A DNA stretch of 64,000 nucleotides, from positions 5,415,739 through 5,479,738 of the forward strand of contig OX336340.1 in assembly GCA_946902875.1 (NCBI GenBank). The letters are read 5' to 3'. This DNA is from Nematopogon swammerdamellus (lineage: Eukaryota; Arthropoda; Insecta; Lepidoptera; Adelidae). The translations under genes and the position numbers were made by a program. The notes beneath the pieces are model-generated. The model was given only the letters and a program-made list of their open reading frames with translations, did no database searches and was not told the origin of the DNA. Every line of letters begins with the position of its first letter. Within the stretch, counting starts at the first letter, position 1. Below are positions 10,345 through 21,363 of this stretch, piece by piece.

Positions 10345-10645
10345 ATATGTACATAAATACCGCACGCTGTATCCCGACAATCTGGGTAAGCAGAATAATC
10401 GGTGTTGTGCTGCAAGGTCTCTGGTAAAATATACAGCACAACATCGACCACCGCTTCCAGCAAAGGATTCCGACAAGATAACTATCAAGCGGCAATTGAG
10501 GCACAAAATCCACCGGGAGCATGACTCGATGGAATGATCGCACCAAGGTGAGAGGTGGCTACCCTGTCGCCCTTTAGAACGGCATGTCGTCCATATCCTT
10601 TAGTCGCCTTTTACGACATGCAGGGTAAGTGATGCAGTGGGGATC
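10345..10645 (-). mobile_element. SINE family B copy
   Basis: Minus orientation. It starts with the CATACATATG tail and CACGCTGTATCCCGACAATC, passes the conserved complementary blocks around GGTGTTGTGCTGC, and ends with TCGCCTTTTACGACATGCA and ATGCAGTGGGG. Confidence 0.8.
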
Positions 10646-11462
10646 AGTGAGTTAATATGTATTCTACGAGAAGCATCATTACGAAGACAGATACAAATAA
10701 AATTGTATCCCAACAGCTGAGGTATGAGGTAAGGTATCGGGGCGGCGGAGCGCAGAGCCGAACGGTAGAGGGGAGCCAGCCAAGGCAAACCCAAGACATG
10801 CATTGGACGCCATCAGTTTTTCCAATATCTGTGGTATGATTTTTGCAATATCGGAATCCACAACCGGGCATAATGGCTGACGCGAGGCAGGCGGAGGTGG
10901 CGGTGGCGCGTGCAACGAGTTCGGCCGCTCGCGATCGACTGGTCTCAACTGGCCAATTTGGTCTCAACTCGGTGGAGCGATGCCCGTTGCCCGAGTAAAT
11001 ACTCTAGTAGAATTCTTAGTAGCTCACTGGTAGAAATATTATTTTTGAGTACCGGCCCCACGGTACATTTATGTGAAATATAATTATTTACGTACAAGCG
11101 ACTATGTTTTGGTTGGTACACTCAATGAGACCAACACACATCGCTGCGATATACACATAATCACCGCGAACTAAATTCGAAATTACAAATATAAAGTAAA
11201 CACTTTACAAACTCTTAGCAGAGATAAACAAGAGCTCCTTTGAATATTCATGCCTTCCAACAATGTTGTTATTACATTTGAAATATTATTACTGAGGTTT
11301 AAAATTAATACCCACTCGGCTGTTTAAACGTTTGATACAGGGCGACCGGTAACTCGGCGTATTCCTTCTAAGCCGTGATGTATGAAATTGTGCAAATGTC
11401 AATAGTTTCTGATATATAATATTTTTGTGAAAAAAAAATTACTTTAAAATGATATAAGCAAA
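10646..11462. other. No recognised feature
   Basis: Short overlapping frames at 10657-10967 reflect a GC-rich patch (GGCGGAGGTGGCGGTGGCGC) and show no domain. The rest is A/T-rich. Confidence 0.3.
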
Positions 11463-11770
11463 TGGTGAGGTGTCGTGGAACATACGACAGAAGCAAAGCT
11501 TCTTACGCTTTATTAATTAAAATCATTTAATTTTAACCGAAATAGCGTCTTCTATGCGATATTCCTTTCAACTTATTCTTTTACAACATAGATAACAACG
11601 AATACAATGGTTCCACTTCACAAGACTCTTATAGATGGCGCTCAGGGGCAACAAAACGTGCTGCAAAGCCAATGACGAGCGTTGCAACTTCCGTTCGTAC
11701 TTTCGTGACGTATCGCTTTTTCTGAGTTAGGTCCTCATCCCAAAGGTGCGTTAGAAATCTTCGCTTCAAA
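11463..11770. repeat. Dispersed repeat K, copy 2
   Basis: Second copy of the element at 4760-5042, in the same orientation, opening GGTGAGGTGTC and closing near TTAGAAATCTTCGCTTC. It has about 30 extra bases near 11510-11560. Confidence 0.65.
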
Positions 11771-12237
11771 AATTTATTCATTTCTGATGTTTAACTTTAA
11801 AATGGAATATCACAGCTATAAAACAAATAAAATAGGTGCCAAAAAATACTACTTTTTTTAAATTTTTGTGGCTCTTTTATTTTTTCTGCAAAAACTTTAA
11901 AATAAAAAATATTAGAAACTTTTAAGAAGACTTACATAATGCTTAATGGTTTAATTTATTGCTTACAACCCTTACTATCAAACTTTAGAAGTAATACTTT
12001 TAATTATCGGTCACCCTGTATATTTGTGTGCGTGTAATCAGCCGTAAAGCCATAACAATACGGGTTCAGTAGGTGGTATGGCCAACCATGTCAGATTCCA
12101 TAAAAACAAATTACTTACTTCAAAGAAACGAAGATGAAATCGAAAATGAAATATGAACGCTATTTTTTTATAACACATTTTATATTCGGAAATGCCTTTG
12201 CAAGAAATACTCCCCACTAAAATAGGAGCTGAAATGT
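11771..12237. other. No recognised feature
   Basis: A/T-rich. A short GGCCAACCATGTCAGATTCC at 12079 resembles the end of SINE family A. Confidence 0.3.
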
Positions 12238-12393
12238 ATTTTTTTTTATGGAAACTGACACGGTTGGCTACATCACCTACAACATCCGTGATGTCAGCCC
12301 ATAACACCGGGTGAACTAGGTGCCATGTCAGTGCTTCCCTTCATTTCATGTCGGCTACACTGAACTGGACGGAAAACAGGAACTATTTACATG
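12238..12393 (-). mobile_element. SINE family A, 3' part
   Basis: Minus orientation: T-run, ATGGAAACTGACACGGTTGG, then the A tail as far as ACTGAACTGGACGGAAAACA. 5'-truncated. Confidence 0.8.
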
Positions 12394-12559
12394 TTGCGAG
12401 AAACTCAACATGCTGCACTTTCGTTTTGCACTTTGGAAGCCAACTACCTAATAGATTTATTTTTGAGTACCGTCCTATATGAGGCATTCCGTCAGTTGTA
12501 GGTCTTTCGATCGAAATAGAAAATAATATAATTGTTTGGAGTCAGAATAAGAACTCCTA

Positions 12560-12800
12560 TCTAACCGGATGGTCGGCACGGTCTTGGCTTGGACTTTTGA
12601 TCTGAGCGTCCGAGGTTCGATTCCGGCTGACATACACGAATGAGCTTTTTTTAAAGAAAAATTTAGACGCATACATACACCTGCTGCTTCACCGTTCGGA
12701 ACCGGTGTAAAAATGTAAGTCCCTTCCCTTGCCCCTTACTAGGTTGTAGGCTCGAATAAAATTGTAACCGACTGGTTTGGACTCAAGTACTGATTGGATT
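12560..12800 (+). mobile_element. SINE family C, 5' part
   Basis: Contains the tRNA-like T-arm GGTTCGATTCC at 12613, the CTGCTTCACCGTTCGGAACC block and the core CCCTTCCCTTGCCCCTTACT. The 3' half is missing. Confidence 0.7.
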
Positions 12801-12825
12801 GGACACCCATTACCGGATTAAAAAA

Positions 12826-13340
12826 AACTGTCAAGTGCGAGTGAAACTCGCATAGAGAAGGTTCCGTACCATTTCGTTTTCCGTGAGAAATTTAAGACTT
12901 AGGATTTTCGATAGGTTTTTCTGTCAGCTCTGAACCCCAATATTATCCATTTTTACAAAATGTTATACTCAGTAGTTTGGTTTTTTAAAATGCTCGATTT
13001 TATTTTATATCTTTTAAACTATTCATTTCAAAATTATAAAAAAATATATATTTGTATTTCTTAAAACGAGCCCTTTCCATTGATTGATACGTCACATGAT
13101 GCACTTGAAAAATAAAATAGCTTTCTAATTTGTCCCCCAAAAACGAAATTCGTTCATTTCGTAGGTACGCTACAAAGTCCGTGTTTGGGTCATCAAACTC
13201 TATATAATATGTACAATTTCGACCTTTTTTCGTCCAGTAGCTTCGGAGAAAATAAGCTGTGACAGACGAACAGACAGACATGAGAGCGATCCTATAAGAG
13301 TTCAGTTTTTTCCTCTTTTGAGTTACGGAACCTAAAAATA
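12826..13340 (+). mobile_element. Diverged dispersed repeat family D variant
   Basis: Opens AACTGTCAAGTGCGAGTG...GGTTCCGTACC and closes TGAGTTACGGAACCTAAAAA, with CAGACAGACAT near the end. The interior differs from other D copies and resembles the fragment at 34828. Confidence 0.5.
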
Positions 13341-13436
13341 CTTATAAACCGCAAAACGGTACCTACTGATGCGCGCCGTCTCGTCAAATTTATGTTTACT
13401 TATATGTAAGTCGAGACTTAATCAATTTATATGCCC

Positions 13437-13603
13437 ATATCTTTCCCCACAAGTACAGTCTCGGGTCCTTCAAGAGGACCGTGAATAAGCACCTGTCAGA
13501 CCAGCATGGCATTCGCAACCCCCGCATACGTCCATGGGCGTCGTTAGACACCTTAGGGGTACATCGGCACCAAATGTCGCGCTTTCAATAAAAAAAAAAC
13601 ATG
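13437..13603 (+). mobile_element. LINE 3' end (GRHGIRNP type) with poly-A
   Basis: Carries GTCTCGGGTCCTTCAAGAGG, then GGCATTCGCAACCCCCGC, and ends AATGTCGCGCTTTCAATAAA with a poly-A of about 9. Heavily 5'-truncated. Confidence 0.65.
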
Positions 13604-14728
13604 GGGAAACCGGCACCATAATCCCCAAAAACAAGCCTCTAAAACACCGAATGAGCTATTTCGCTCCGTGTAGCATATTACACGCAAGACCAAAAATGAA
13701 GCCAACTTCAACCATATGGATGGCCGAGAGGTAAAATTAATATAACTTCACAATTGTTGAAAGTGATAATAACGTTTCGTATCGCTTACAAAAACCTCGA
13801 ATTGAATATATTTTAAGTATGAACCAAACTTTTCACTTTGAAGCTAAAATACACCATTTTGTACGTACTCGCTGTCGAACTCCGGGAGGGGGGTTGTCGG
13901 CGACTCTTAGCAAACGAATTTCCTGGAGGAGGGTGATGGGGGGGGGGGGGGGGGAAGACGTAATTGTGTCTCGGAAAGTGAGACATGCTACGAGTGAAGA
14001 AACGTGTATGTACGTACAGTTGGCAAAAAAACTTATCAAATGGTCTCAAAAAGAATGTCTCTATATAGGATTGTAAAAATAAAATTGTAAAAATTCAAGC
14101 GTAGTGCACTACCATGTACTACCTACCATACGAATGATTAAATGCTTAATATCTTAACTCCCATTTTCTCTCTCTTGTCATTCAGTTGATGGTGTTGTAC
14201 AACAGTACCACTGATTAATGTACAGTACCTGGGCGACCGAGCTTCGCTCGGCGTCTTTCGAGTTTGCCGTGGGAATGTGATAGCTTCCTGTGGGAAAAGT
14301 TGCTTATGGTCATTACACATATAATATATTTTTAGATTAATAATACTTACTAATACTCACTACATACGAGTACATAATATTAAACATTTATGAATATTTT
14401 GCATTACTCATTCACTATTTTCATACACAAAACATAAGAAGTGAAGTCGGTTAAAAATTAAATTCAAGAATGCACATCGTTGAGCTGCGTTCAGGAAGAA
14501 GCTAAACCTTCTTGAAGAAAGTAAGTAACTAAGGCGAGGCAGAAGGCCGAGCTACGTCCTGATAAATCGTATTTTCCGTCCAGACGGTGTCTACTAGTGT
14601 GGACATATGCATATACCCGCGGCATATTCCAAGATGCCCTCTAACAAATGTACACCGTAGAATTCGCGGGACACAATTTGTTCCTAGCGAATCCAAGGAT
14701 ATTTATTATTATTTGAAACATTTTGTTA
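13604..14728. other. No gene recognised; oligo-G tract
   Basis: A run of about 16 G lies at 13938-13954. Overlapping frames across it read as poly-Gly or poly-Pro and are not credible. The remainder shows nothing recognised. Confidence 0.3.
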
Positions 14729-14730
14729 AC

Positions 14731-15043
14731 ATACCGCACGCTGCATCCCGACAATCGAGGTAAGCAGAGTAATCGGAGTTGTGCAGCTGATACTCTTCTA
14801 AATTACAGCACAACACCGACCACCACGTTTAGCAAAGTATTCCGACAAGATAACTATCAATAGAAGCAAGTAAGGCAAGGAGATCCATGACTCGTTGGAA
14901 GGACCGTTCCAAGGTGAGAGTTAGCTAGCCTGTCGCCCTTTAGCACGGCATATTGTCGTTATCACGCACAGTCGCCTTTTACGACATGTACGGGGAGAGA
15001 TGTAGTGGGGCTATTTTTTTAAAGTACCGGCCTCATACGGTAC
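14731..15043 (-). mobile_element. SINE family B copy, near full length
   Basis: Runs from ATACCGCACGCTGCATCCCG to CCTCATACGGTACC. The left flank ...GTTAAC and right flank GTTAAC... may be a 6-bp target-site duplication. Confidence 0.8.
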
Positions 15044-15647
15044 CGTTAACCTTGATGTAAATTCATATGACATCCTTCTTATGAATTTTAAAACGCAAAG
15101 TTCCGCTATTCTCCCTTTACAAAGCTAACCGAATAACGGATCATTCGAGTATTTCTAATTTCTACCACAACCGCTCCGAAGACTAATTAAGAGCATAAAA
15201 CGTCGCGCGGGTTTGTGTGTGAGGTCTGAGGCCGAGGCGATTAGAGACACAAAGGAATATGTTATCGCGCGAAAACTGCGGAGTATTAACACCGAACAAT
15301 TCAAACGCATAGAACAGCTATCGTCCAATCTCCGTCCGAAGGTCGGTCGAAACGGCTATGAAAAAGTAGCTCATATTTTTCGCCCAGACGGTCGGAGAAA
15401 TTGCATCAATGTAATTTGACGTATCTCCGATACTTAGATGGATGTTGCCGTGCCATCCGAGGGACCAGAGGTACCCGGAACAGCCAATCCCTGGAGTCTC
15501 TGAGTCACAAACAATTTGTAGGGTCACTCAGTCTGTTCTACAGGTACTATCATTGAAGCTCCTTGGAGGAACTTGCTTCCCTTTTTCCTTGCCATCCCAC
15601 TTAACTTCGAAGAATTCGCCGCAGAGAAACTGAGCGCCCTTTTGTTT
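15044..15647. other. No recognised feature
   Basis: Several short frames (15213-15633) on both strands, none with a domain I recognise. The block GGTCGGTCGAAACGGCTATG at 15341 resembles SINE family A. Confidence 0.3.
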
Positions 15648-15829
15648 GTTTTTTTTTTATGTAATCCGGTATGGGTGGCTGAGTTGGAGGGGCTAAAGCG
15701 CATGCTCCGACCAGCCAATATCACCTCCGAGAACGTAGCTGCCATACCGGAGACTTCCCTGGATTGCTGGCTATACTGGACTAGAGGAGAACACAACCGA
15801 GGCTGCTATGCGGCCATCTTACATCCAGA
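15648..15829 (-). mobile_element. SINE family C, 3' part
   Basis: Minus orientation: T-run, ATGTAATCCGGTATGGGTGG, and onward to GCGGCCATCTTACATCCAG. Confidence 0.8.
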
Positions 15830-15888
15830 TATATAAAAAATTTGTTGTCTGTAAAGTCGGTTTACGGACGATAATTTTACGTGATATT

Positions 15889-17365
15889 GTTTATTGTTTA
15901 TTGTTTATTTAGCATCTATTGGCAGTACACTGCGCTCAGATTTGTCATATTTACATTGTAACATTCCGCCAGTTCGATTATCACAGCGAAGAAGAACTGA
16001 CAAGAAACTTCACTGGAAATTTTTCAATGTCCACTTAGTCTATACAAAAATGTTTGCCACTGCCTAGACACGCATGTGCTGATTTGTGACATGCAGCAAT
16101 TCATGACAAAGTGAAAACATTTTTACTATGAAATTGTATGGACTACTGGTTTCTGTCACAAACCACCACATGTCGTTATCACATAATTAATTAATTACAT
16201 TCATATGGCATCATTAATTATATTTATTTATCATGTGATTCTGACAACTTCTAAAGTATATAAGTATTATGTAAAAAGTCCGGTGTATAGTGCCATCGTC
16301 AAATTTGATAAGAAATTTTATCAAGTCATTATTTGATTTTGTTAGTAAGCAAGTAACATACTACAATGTAGTATAAAATGTCGAGGGTAAAAAAAAAAAA
16401 AAAAAATAGATACACAAGTACCCATTGTCTTAGAGTTAGTAGAGAACATTACGTTATGTCATACTTTTGTACTTAATTTATTATGTCAGAATCACAAAAT
16501 TCGTCAGTTAAGGCATCTTTAATACTGTAATAGCTTTTTTTGGTTAATATTTTTTTCAGGGTTATTTTGAAAGAATTTTCACCTAGATTCCTTATTTCCT
16601 GTGGTATTTTGTTATAAAGTCTAACACTATTACATATAAAACTTTTTGACATTTTAGACAACCTATGTTTTATTCCCAGTAGGTTATCCTTATGTCTAGT
16701 ATTATAGTTGTGATTGTCCGAGTTAAAAGTGGAGACTAATAGATGGTTTCTTGCATAACAAATGTTTTGAAAGATGTAGGCACCAGGTAAAGTCATTATT
16801 CCTATTTCATTAAATGCATAACGACAAGTGTCTCTAGGTTTCATTCCTAGTATACACCGTAGGGCTCTTTTCTGTAATACAAATATTCGGTTTGATTCCG
16901 CTGCATTTCCCCAAAACATTAAACCATATGACATAAGATTGTCAAAGTAGGCATAGTATACAGTCTTTGCGGCTTGAATGCCGCAGAGCTCTTTAATTTT
17001 TTTTATAGCGTAGCAGGCTGAGCTTAGTTTGCCTGCTAGTTTATCTATATGAGCCTTCCAGGTTAAGCCATTATCAAATATTAAGCCCAGAAATGTAATT
17101 TCATTAGCTATTTTGAGGGATAATTCATTTACAGTGTTCACAATGTCATCTTGTATGCGTTTCCGAGTACCCAATGCGAAGTGCATTACATTAGTCTTAT
17201 TTACATTCAATAGTAAATTATTAGATTGAAACCATGACTGTAGTAAATTTATTACTATTACAAATGACTTCCGTAGTTCCTCCATACATAAATCTTTCAA
17301 GACAACAGATATATCATCAGCAAACATGACTAATTCTATGTCCTCTGGAACACAGCTAACGTCAC
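15889..17365 (-). mobile_element. 5'-truncated non-LTR retrotransposon (LINE), minus strand
   Basis: Contains the RT fragment at 16473-17327, a 3' UTR, and a tail that reads on the minus strand as (AATAAAC)n at about 15889-15915. A related tail and UTR (ATTCCGCCAGTTC, GCGAAGAAGAACTGACAA) recur at 43564-43750, which supports the 3' boundary. The 5' end at about 17365 is abrupt, as expected of incomplete target-primed reverse transcription. Confidence 0.7.
16473..17327 (-). CDS. LINE reverse transcriptase, C-terminal half (partial)
   Basis: A 284-residue intact frame starting MFADDISVVL. FADD is the catalytic YXDD-type motif of the RT palm (two metal-binding Asp at residues 4-5). TNVMHFALG and EITFLGLIFD (residues about 45-85) fit the RT segments after the catalytic loop, and the rest matches the thumb/C-terminal region of Jockey/CR1-like ORF2 proteins (SYGLMFWGNA, LQKRALRCILGM, SVRLYNKIPQEIRNL). 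The frame continues upstream a few codons to about 17353 before the element is cut off, so the endonuclease and RT fingers are absent and the copy cannot move by itself. No stop codons or frameshifts over 850 bp suggest a fairly young insertion. Confidence 0.85.
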   Translation of the reverse strand: MFADDISVVLKDLCMEELRKSFVIVINLLQSWFQSNNLLLNVNKTNVMHFALGTRKRIQDDIVNTVNELSLKIANEITFLGLIFDNGLTWKAHIDKLAGKLSSACYAIKKIKELCGIQAAKTVYYAYFDNLMSYGLMFWGNAAESNRIFVLQKRALRCILGMKPRDTCRYAFNEIGIMTLPGAYIFQNICYARNHLLVSTFNSDNHNYNTRHKDNLLGIKHRLSKMSKSFICNSVRLYNKIPQEIRNLGENSFKITLKKILTKKSYYSIKDALTDEFCDSDIIN

Positions 17366-17714
17366 GATAACGTCATAAAGAAACACAGCTATAAGAATTA
17401 CTGTATTTTTTCGTACGGCACCCCTATCGCTGCCGTACGCCGTACATTTGTCGATTTCTAGCCTCGATTACCGTACGATACGGCAATTACCGTACGTTTG
17501 GCAACACTGCCGCTTGGGCCGATTGTGCCTCTCTATCGCTTGTTACGCGCTCTCGCTTGCACATAAATGCTCAGATGGAACGTGACACTTTTTCGTGCGT
17601 GCAGCCGGTGTTCATCAATTTATAAGACGATAACGTCATAAAAAATATAAAACATACCTTCTCACATGTTGTTGACATTGGGCTTTTTAGAACCCATCGG
17701 TTCTCAAAATCATT
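17366..17714. other. No gene; direct repeat CGATAACGTCATAAA at both sides
   Basis: GATAACGTCATAAA occurs at about 17367 and again at about 17628, enclosing a segment rich in CGTACGG words. This may be an old insertion with a long duplication, but no terminal repeats were found. Confidence 0.3.
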
Positions 17715-17960
17715 TATTTGTTGCACCGCTAGAGTCTGGATGACACGTGGGAGACACCAGGCGAGTGTGTTTCCCGAATCCTTTCACCTGGCTGTCTTCA
17801 AAAGTCGTATCAATGGTCTAGCTAGACAGTCTGGCAATAGTCCGCAATTATGCAGGCACGGCGCATCACTGAGCGTGGTTTCGCGAGGAGAGGTGTTTTT
17901 GGTTCTGTGGCCTGTACCATTGGTCCCTCAGTACAGCCACCCATGTTGGTTAACATTAAA
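17715..17960 (+). pseudogene. LINE ORF C-terminus and 3' end
   Basis: Plus-strand frame ASVFPESFHLAVFKSRINGL matches the LPxxVFPxxFNLxxFKxRI signature of LINE ORF2 ends. The following GAGCGTGGTTTCGCGAGGAG block is shared with 33455 and 55420. 5'-truncated. Confidence 0.65.
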
Positions 17961-18065
17961 AAAATCCACCTCACCTTGCGAAACCGCGCTCAGTGAGACA
18001 CCATACTGGCAGATTTGCAGACCATAGAAACGCTATCCAGTTTGTTAATACGACGGTTGAAGCCT
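17961..18065 (-). mobile_element. LINE 3' end fragment, inverted
   Basis: Reverse-complement copy of the same family's 3' part (TTGCGAAACCGCGCTCAGTG and CACCATACTGGCAGATTTGC) directly after the plus-strand copy, giving a tail-to-tail pair. Confidence 0.5.
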
Positions 18066-18271
18066 ACGACTAAGGGCTGAAATTTTCATTCGGCATATAG
18101 CTTGGACCAGTTTACGCAGGTACGCAAATTTATTTGGGAGCGAACGGTGCGCGTGCGCGGTGAGGAGGGCGGCGGGCGACTGGCCAACCAATCACGCGGT
18201 CTGCAGGCGCTCTCCCCGCCGTCGCATCCCGCGCCCTCCACCAAAGAGACCCTCAAATCGGCTACTGCACT

Positions 18272-18401
18272 GCAGGTCTATTCTTGTAAATTCTGACAGT
18301 GGAATCAGCGCTGATGTGGCGCTGAGAGCCGCTTTGGTAAGTGGCTCTCAGCGCCACAACAGCGCTGATTCCGCTGTCAGAATTTACAAGAATAGACCTG
18401 C
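18272..18401. repeat. Near-perfect 60-bp-arm hairpin
   Basis: Left arm begins GCAGGTCTATTCTTGTAAAT and right arm ends ATTTACAAGAATAGACCTGC. The arms pair almost fully around a loop of about 5-10 bases near 18336, including GGCGCTGAGAGCC against GGCTCTCAGCGCC. It is either a very short foldback MITE or a transcribed hairpin (pre-miRNA or hairpin-siRNA like). No other copy was seen in the window. Confidence 0.85.
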
Positions 18402-18754
18402 TGGTTCAAGTTATATGCCGTCTTGTACACATGGCACACCGCGCCACTTTCTTCATATAAATTTCTTGCAGTTCCACCTATAGTGGGGCCGAACTTTATA
18501 GGTGAATATTCTTTGTAAGAAACTGTATGCGGCAGCGCGCTGCGCGGCGCGGCGCGGCAAGTAATTAATTCTTATGACACTTTATGCCACCTAATGTGTG
18601 TTGAGGGCGAACTTTTTGCCTTAGAAGAGAAATAATTCGTACGGATAATTTTGTGCTGTGCCGCCGCATCGTGCGGGTTCGCTCCGCCACCGCGCAGTGC
18701 GGCCTCACCTCAACACTGCGGGTACAGCTAGTTATCATGCAGTTCGCACCGGAT
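18402..18754. other. No recognised feature
   Basis: GC-rich patch CGCTGCGCGGCGCGGCGCGG near 18538. Nothing else. Confidence 0.3.
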
Positions 18755-19118
18755 GGCTCTTAACACGCGTCCTGATAAAGACGCGCGGGACTTGGCTTGG
18801 TCTCTTGGTATCTGGGTCCGAGGTTCGTATACGGCCGACAAGCACGAATACGTTTTTTCTGACGTAAAAAATTACATGACTACGTACACCTGCTGCTTCG
18901 CCGTTCGGAACCTGTGTTAAACTTTAGGTCCCTTTCCCTTGCCCCTTACTAGGTGGTAGACTCTAACTGTAGCCGACTGGGATGATACCACCGTACTGGA
19001 TGTAAGATGGCCGCATAGCAGCCTCGGCTGTGTTCTCCTGTACTCCTCGGAGGTAATATGGGCTTGTCGGAGCATGCGTTCCAGCCCCTCTGACTCAGCC
19101 ACCCCCATACCGGGTATT
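18755..19118 (+). mobile_element. SINE family C, near full length
   Basis: tRNA-like head with GGTCCGAGGTTCGTATACGG, the TTTTTTCTGACG linker, CTGCTTCGCCGTTCGGAACC, core CCTTGCCCCTTACTAGGTGG, and 3' region to CAGCCACCCCCATACCGGG. It has an internal deletion near 19040. Confidence 0.75.
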
Positions 19119-19493
19119 ACCATGATGCCTCTTCAATTACTTTTAGTTCTTTGAATAACACCTATTGTAAGTGTATGCCGTTTGAGAGCACGACAAGTTT
19201 TTGTGTCCTTCGGAATGTGTTAAAGAGTGAGGGTGTGAGTGAGGGGTCTCTCGCAATGTGTGTTAGAAAGTGAGGGTGTGACACACACGAACATACCCTG
19301 TGTTCGTGCGTGTTCGTTATGTGACTTGGAGACAGTTTTGGAAAGCGTTCGATAGTCGGATAGTTTTGTGATGATGATGGGCCTATAGGGTCGCATACTT
19401 GATATTCGGGAAACAGAAATGACCAATGAAATATTGTGGGTATAGTTGAAATTATTATAGTATAATAATAGAGCATGCGGAGCCAGGGTGACA
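19119..19493. other. No recognised feature
   Basis: GTGTGAG-rich stretch at 19215-19290. Frames on the minus strand here show no domain. Confidence 0.3.
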
Positions 19494-19612
19494 CTCTGGT
19501 AAGCGTGGTGGTCGGTGTTGTGCTGTAATATACCTGACTTATTGCAGCACAACACCGATTGATTACCCCGATTGTCAGGTTATGGCGTTATGGTAAGTAT
19601 GTATGGATGTAT
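19494..19612 (+). mobile_element. SINE family B, 3' fragment
   Basis: GTGGTGGTCGGTGTTGTGCT...GCAGCACAACACCGATTG followed by a TATGTATGGATG tail. The stem blocks of the B hairpin are preserved. Confidence 0.7.
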
Positions 19613-20139
19613 TTAAAAAAAAATTTATAGCTCTTTTCCTAAAATTTGATCACCCAAGTAGGGAACCCAAGTGGTCTTTATGGGCAGTGCTCATTGTATT
19701 CCGCCACTTGAATGGATGGACGGACAATGAATTTAATCAGAAAATTATATTTGTATGATATTTTGCTACAGAATCCTATAAAATTTTACCCAAGTTCGAC
19801 GCTTATATTGGCATTCCATATCTGTCTTGCGGTAGGATAATAAGGGTTCGATCCAAAGAAATCGCTTTGAAATTGTGTATTTTTTTCTGAATAATAAATC
19901 TAGATCTTTCCATAGCAGGACGTATCTAAATTGATATCAATTGCGCAGTCGTAAAGTTTTAGATGGAAGGGAAACGCGCGAATATCATTCGGATACAACA
20001 GCAGAACAACGAATCGTGCGCGCTCTAACAGAAGGGTCCAATAAAACTGTGTAAAACAATAGGTCCCTTCCATTGCCTTATACTAGGTGATACAACAGCT
20101 CCTCCGAGCACTCCCTATGGAACAAACAATAGAACATAC
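19613..20139. other. No recognised feature
   Basis: A core-like CCCTTCCATTGCCTTATACT at 20065 recalls the shared SINE core. Otherwise nothing. Confidence 0.3.
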
Positions 20140-20440
20140 ATGCATTTATTTATGTAATCCGGTATGGGTATCTGAGTCAGAATTTATTTCGCTGGGCCAG
20201 AGCATACCTGTGACCGTTGATTTATATGGCATCCATCCACGGGGCTCCTATGATATGCGGCCATCTTACACATTCAATACGATGGTATCAATCCAGTCAG
20301 CTACAATTTGAGCCTACCACCTAGTAAGGAGCGATGGAAGTGACCTACAATTTTACAGTGCATTCGAACGTTGAAGCAGCAGGTGTTGGCCGGAATCGAA
20401 CCCCGAACCTTGAGATCACGAGTCCAAGCAAAGACCGTGA
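20140..20440 (-). mobile_element. SINE family C, diverged copy
   Basis: Minus orientation from TATGTAATCCGGTATGGGTA through GAGCCTACCACCTAGTAAGG to a tRNA-like GGAATCGAACCCCGAACCTT. Several internal deletions. Confidence 0.65.
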
Positions 20441-20489
20441 CAATGTATCATTTTATTCTATGCACGTACTACATAAAATGATACGGTAA

Positions 20490-20917
20490 GCTCCCACCCA
20501 CTCATATGACCTTCCATACGAAGAAACTCCCTCACTCATCTAACCTTCCATACGAAGGTGCTCACTCACTCATATGACGTTCCATACGAAGAAGCTGCCT
20601 CACTCATGAGCTTCCATACGAAGAAGGTGCTCACTCACTCATAGGACCTTCTATACGAAGAAGCTCCCTCACTCATATAACCTTCCATACGAAGGTGCTC
20701 ACTCACTCATGACGTTCCATACGAAGAAGCTGCCTCACTCATGAGCTTCCATACGAAGAAGGTGCTCACTCACTCGTAGGACCTTCTATACGAAGAAGCT
20801 CCCTCACTCATATAACCTTCCATACGAAGGTGCTCACTCACTCATGAATGACGTTCCATACGAAGAAGCTGCCTCACTCATGAGCTTCCATACGAAGAAG
20901 GTGCTCCCTCACTCATG
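20490..20917. repeat. Minisatellite (TTCCATACGAAGAAGGTGCTC units), left part
   Basis: Units of about 30-37 bp alternating CACTCATATGACCTTCCATA and GAGCTTCCATACGAAGAAGG. A four-unit higher-order block recurs with GACGTTCC at 20576, 20711 and 20850 (about 135-139 bp). Open frames along it arise from the repeat. Confidence 0.85.
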
Positions 20918-21363
20918 TCAGTCAGTCAGTCAGTCAGCGTGTAAGCGTCCACTGCTGGACATACGCCTCTCCAATTTTCCTCCAGTCCTCCCGGCCTTCA
21001 GCGATACGGAACCACTGCTTTCCGCCGACGTACTTGATGTCGTCGTCCCACCTGGCGGGTGGTCTTCCCACACTCCGTTTTCCTGTCCACGGCCGCCAGT
21101 GTAGGACACGGTTACTCCAACGGTCATCGTCTCTTCGGCTAACGTGCCCAGCCCACTGCCACTTGAGCTTTGCCACCCGGTGTCTATTATCGACTACTTT
21201 GGTGCGTCGGCGGATTGCCTCATTGCGCACCATATCACGTAGCGATGTTCCCAGCATGGCTCGCTCCATTGCTCGCTGGGCAACTTTCAACCTTTGGACA
21301 ACAGCGACCGTCAGAGTCCACGTTTCACACCCGTACGTCATAACCGGGAGGACACACTGGTCA
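20918..21363 (-). mobile_element. RTE-like LINE 3' fragment with (TGAC)n tail, inside the minisatellite
   Basis: The minus-strand frame 20934-21341 (135 residues, intact) reads MTYGCETWTLT, then RAMERAMLG, KLKWQWAGHV, SVGRPPARW and ends GEAYVQQWTLTR. These are the standard C-terminal motifs of the common animal endonuclease-reverse transcriptase LINEs. The frame runs back to about 21362 before truncation. The stop is followed directly by a (CTGA)n microsatellite, the expected 3' tail. Minisatellite sequence resumes on the other side, so the insertion postdates the array. Confidence 0.8.

Noticed and set aside
13813..14076. Overlapping frames with poly-Pro or poly-Gly
   Set aside because: Produced by the oligo-G tract at 13938.
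16391..16408. Poly-A run as the tail of a plus-strand retroposon
   Set aside because: It lies in the 3' UTR of the minus-strand LINE, and no retroposon body precedes it on the plus strand.
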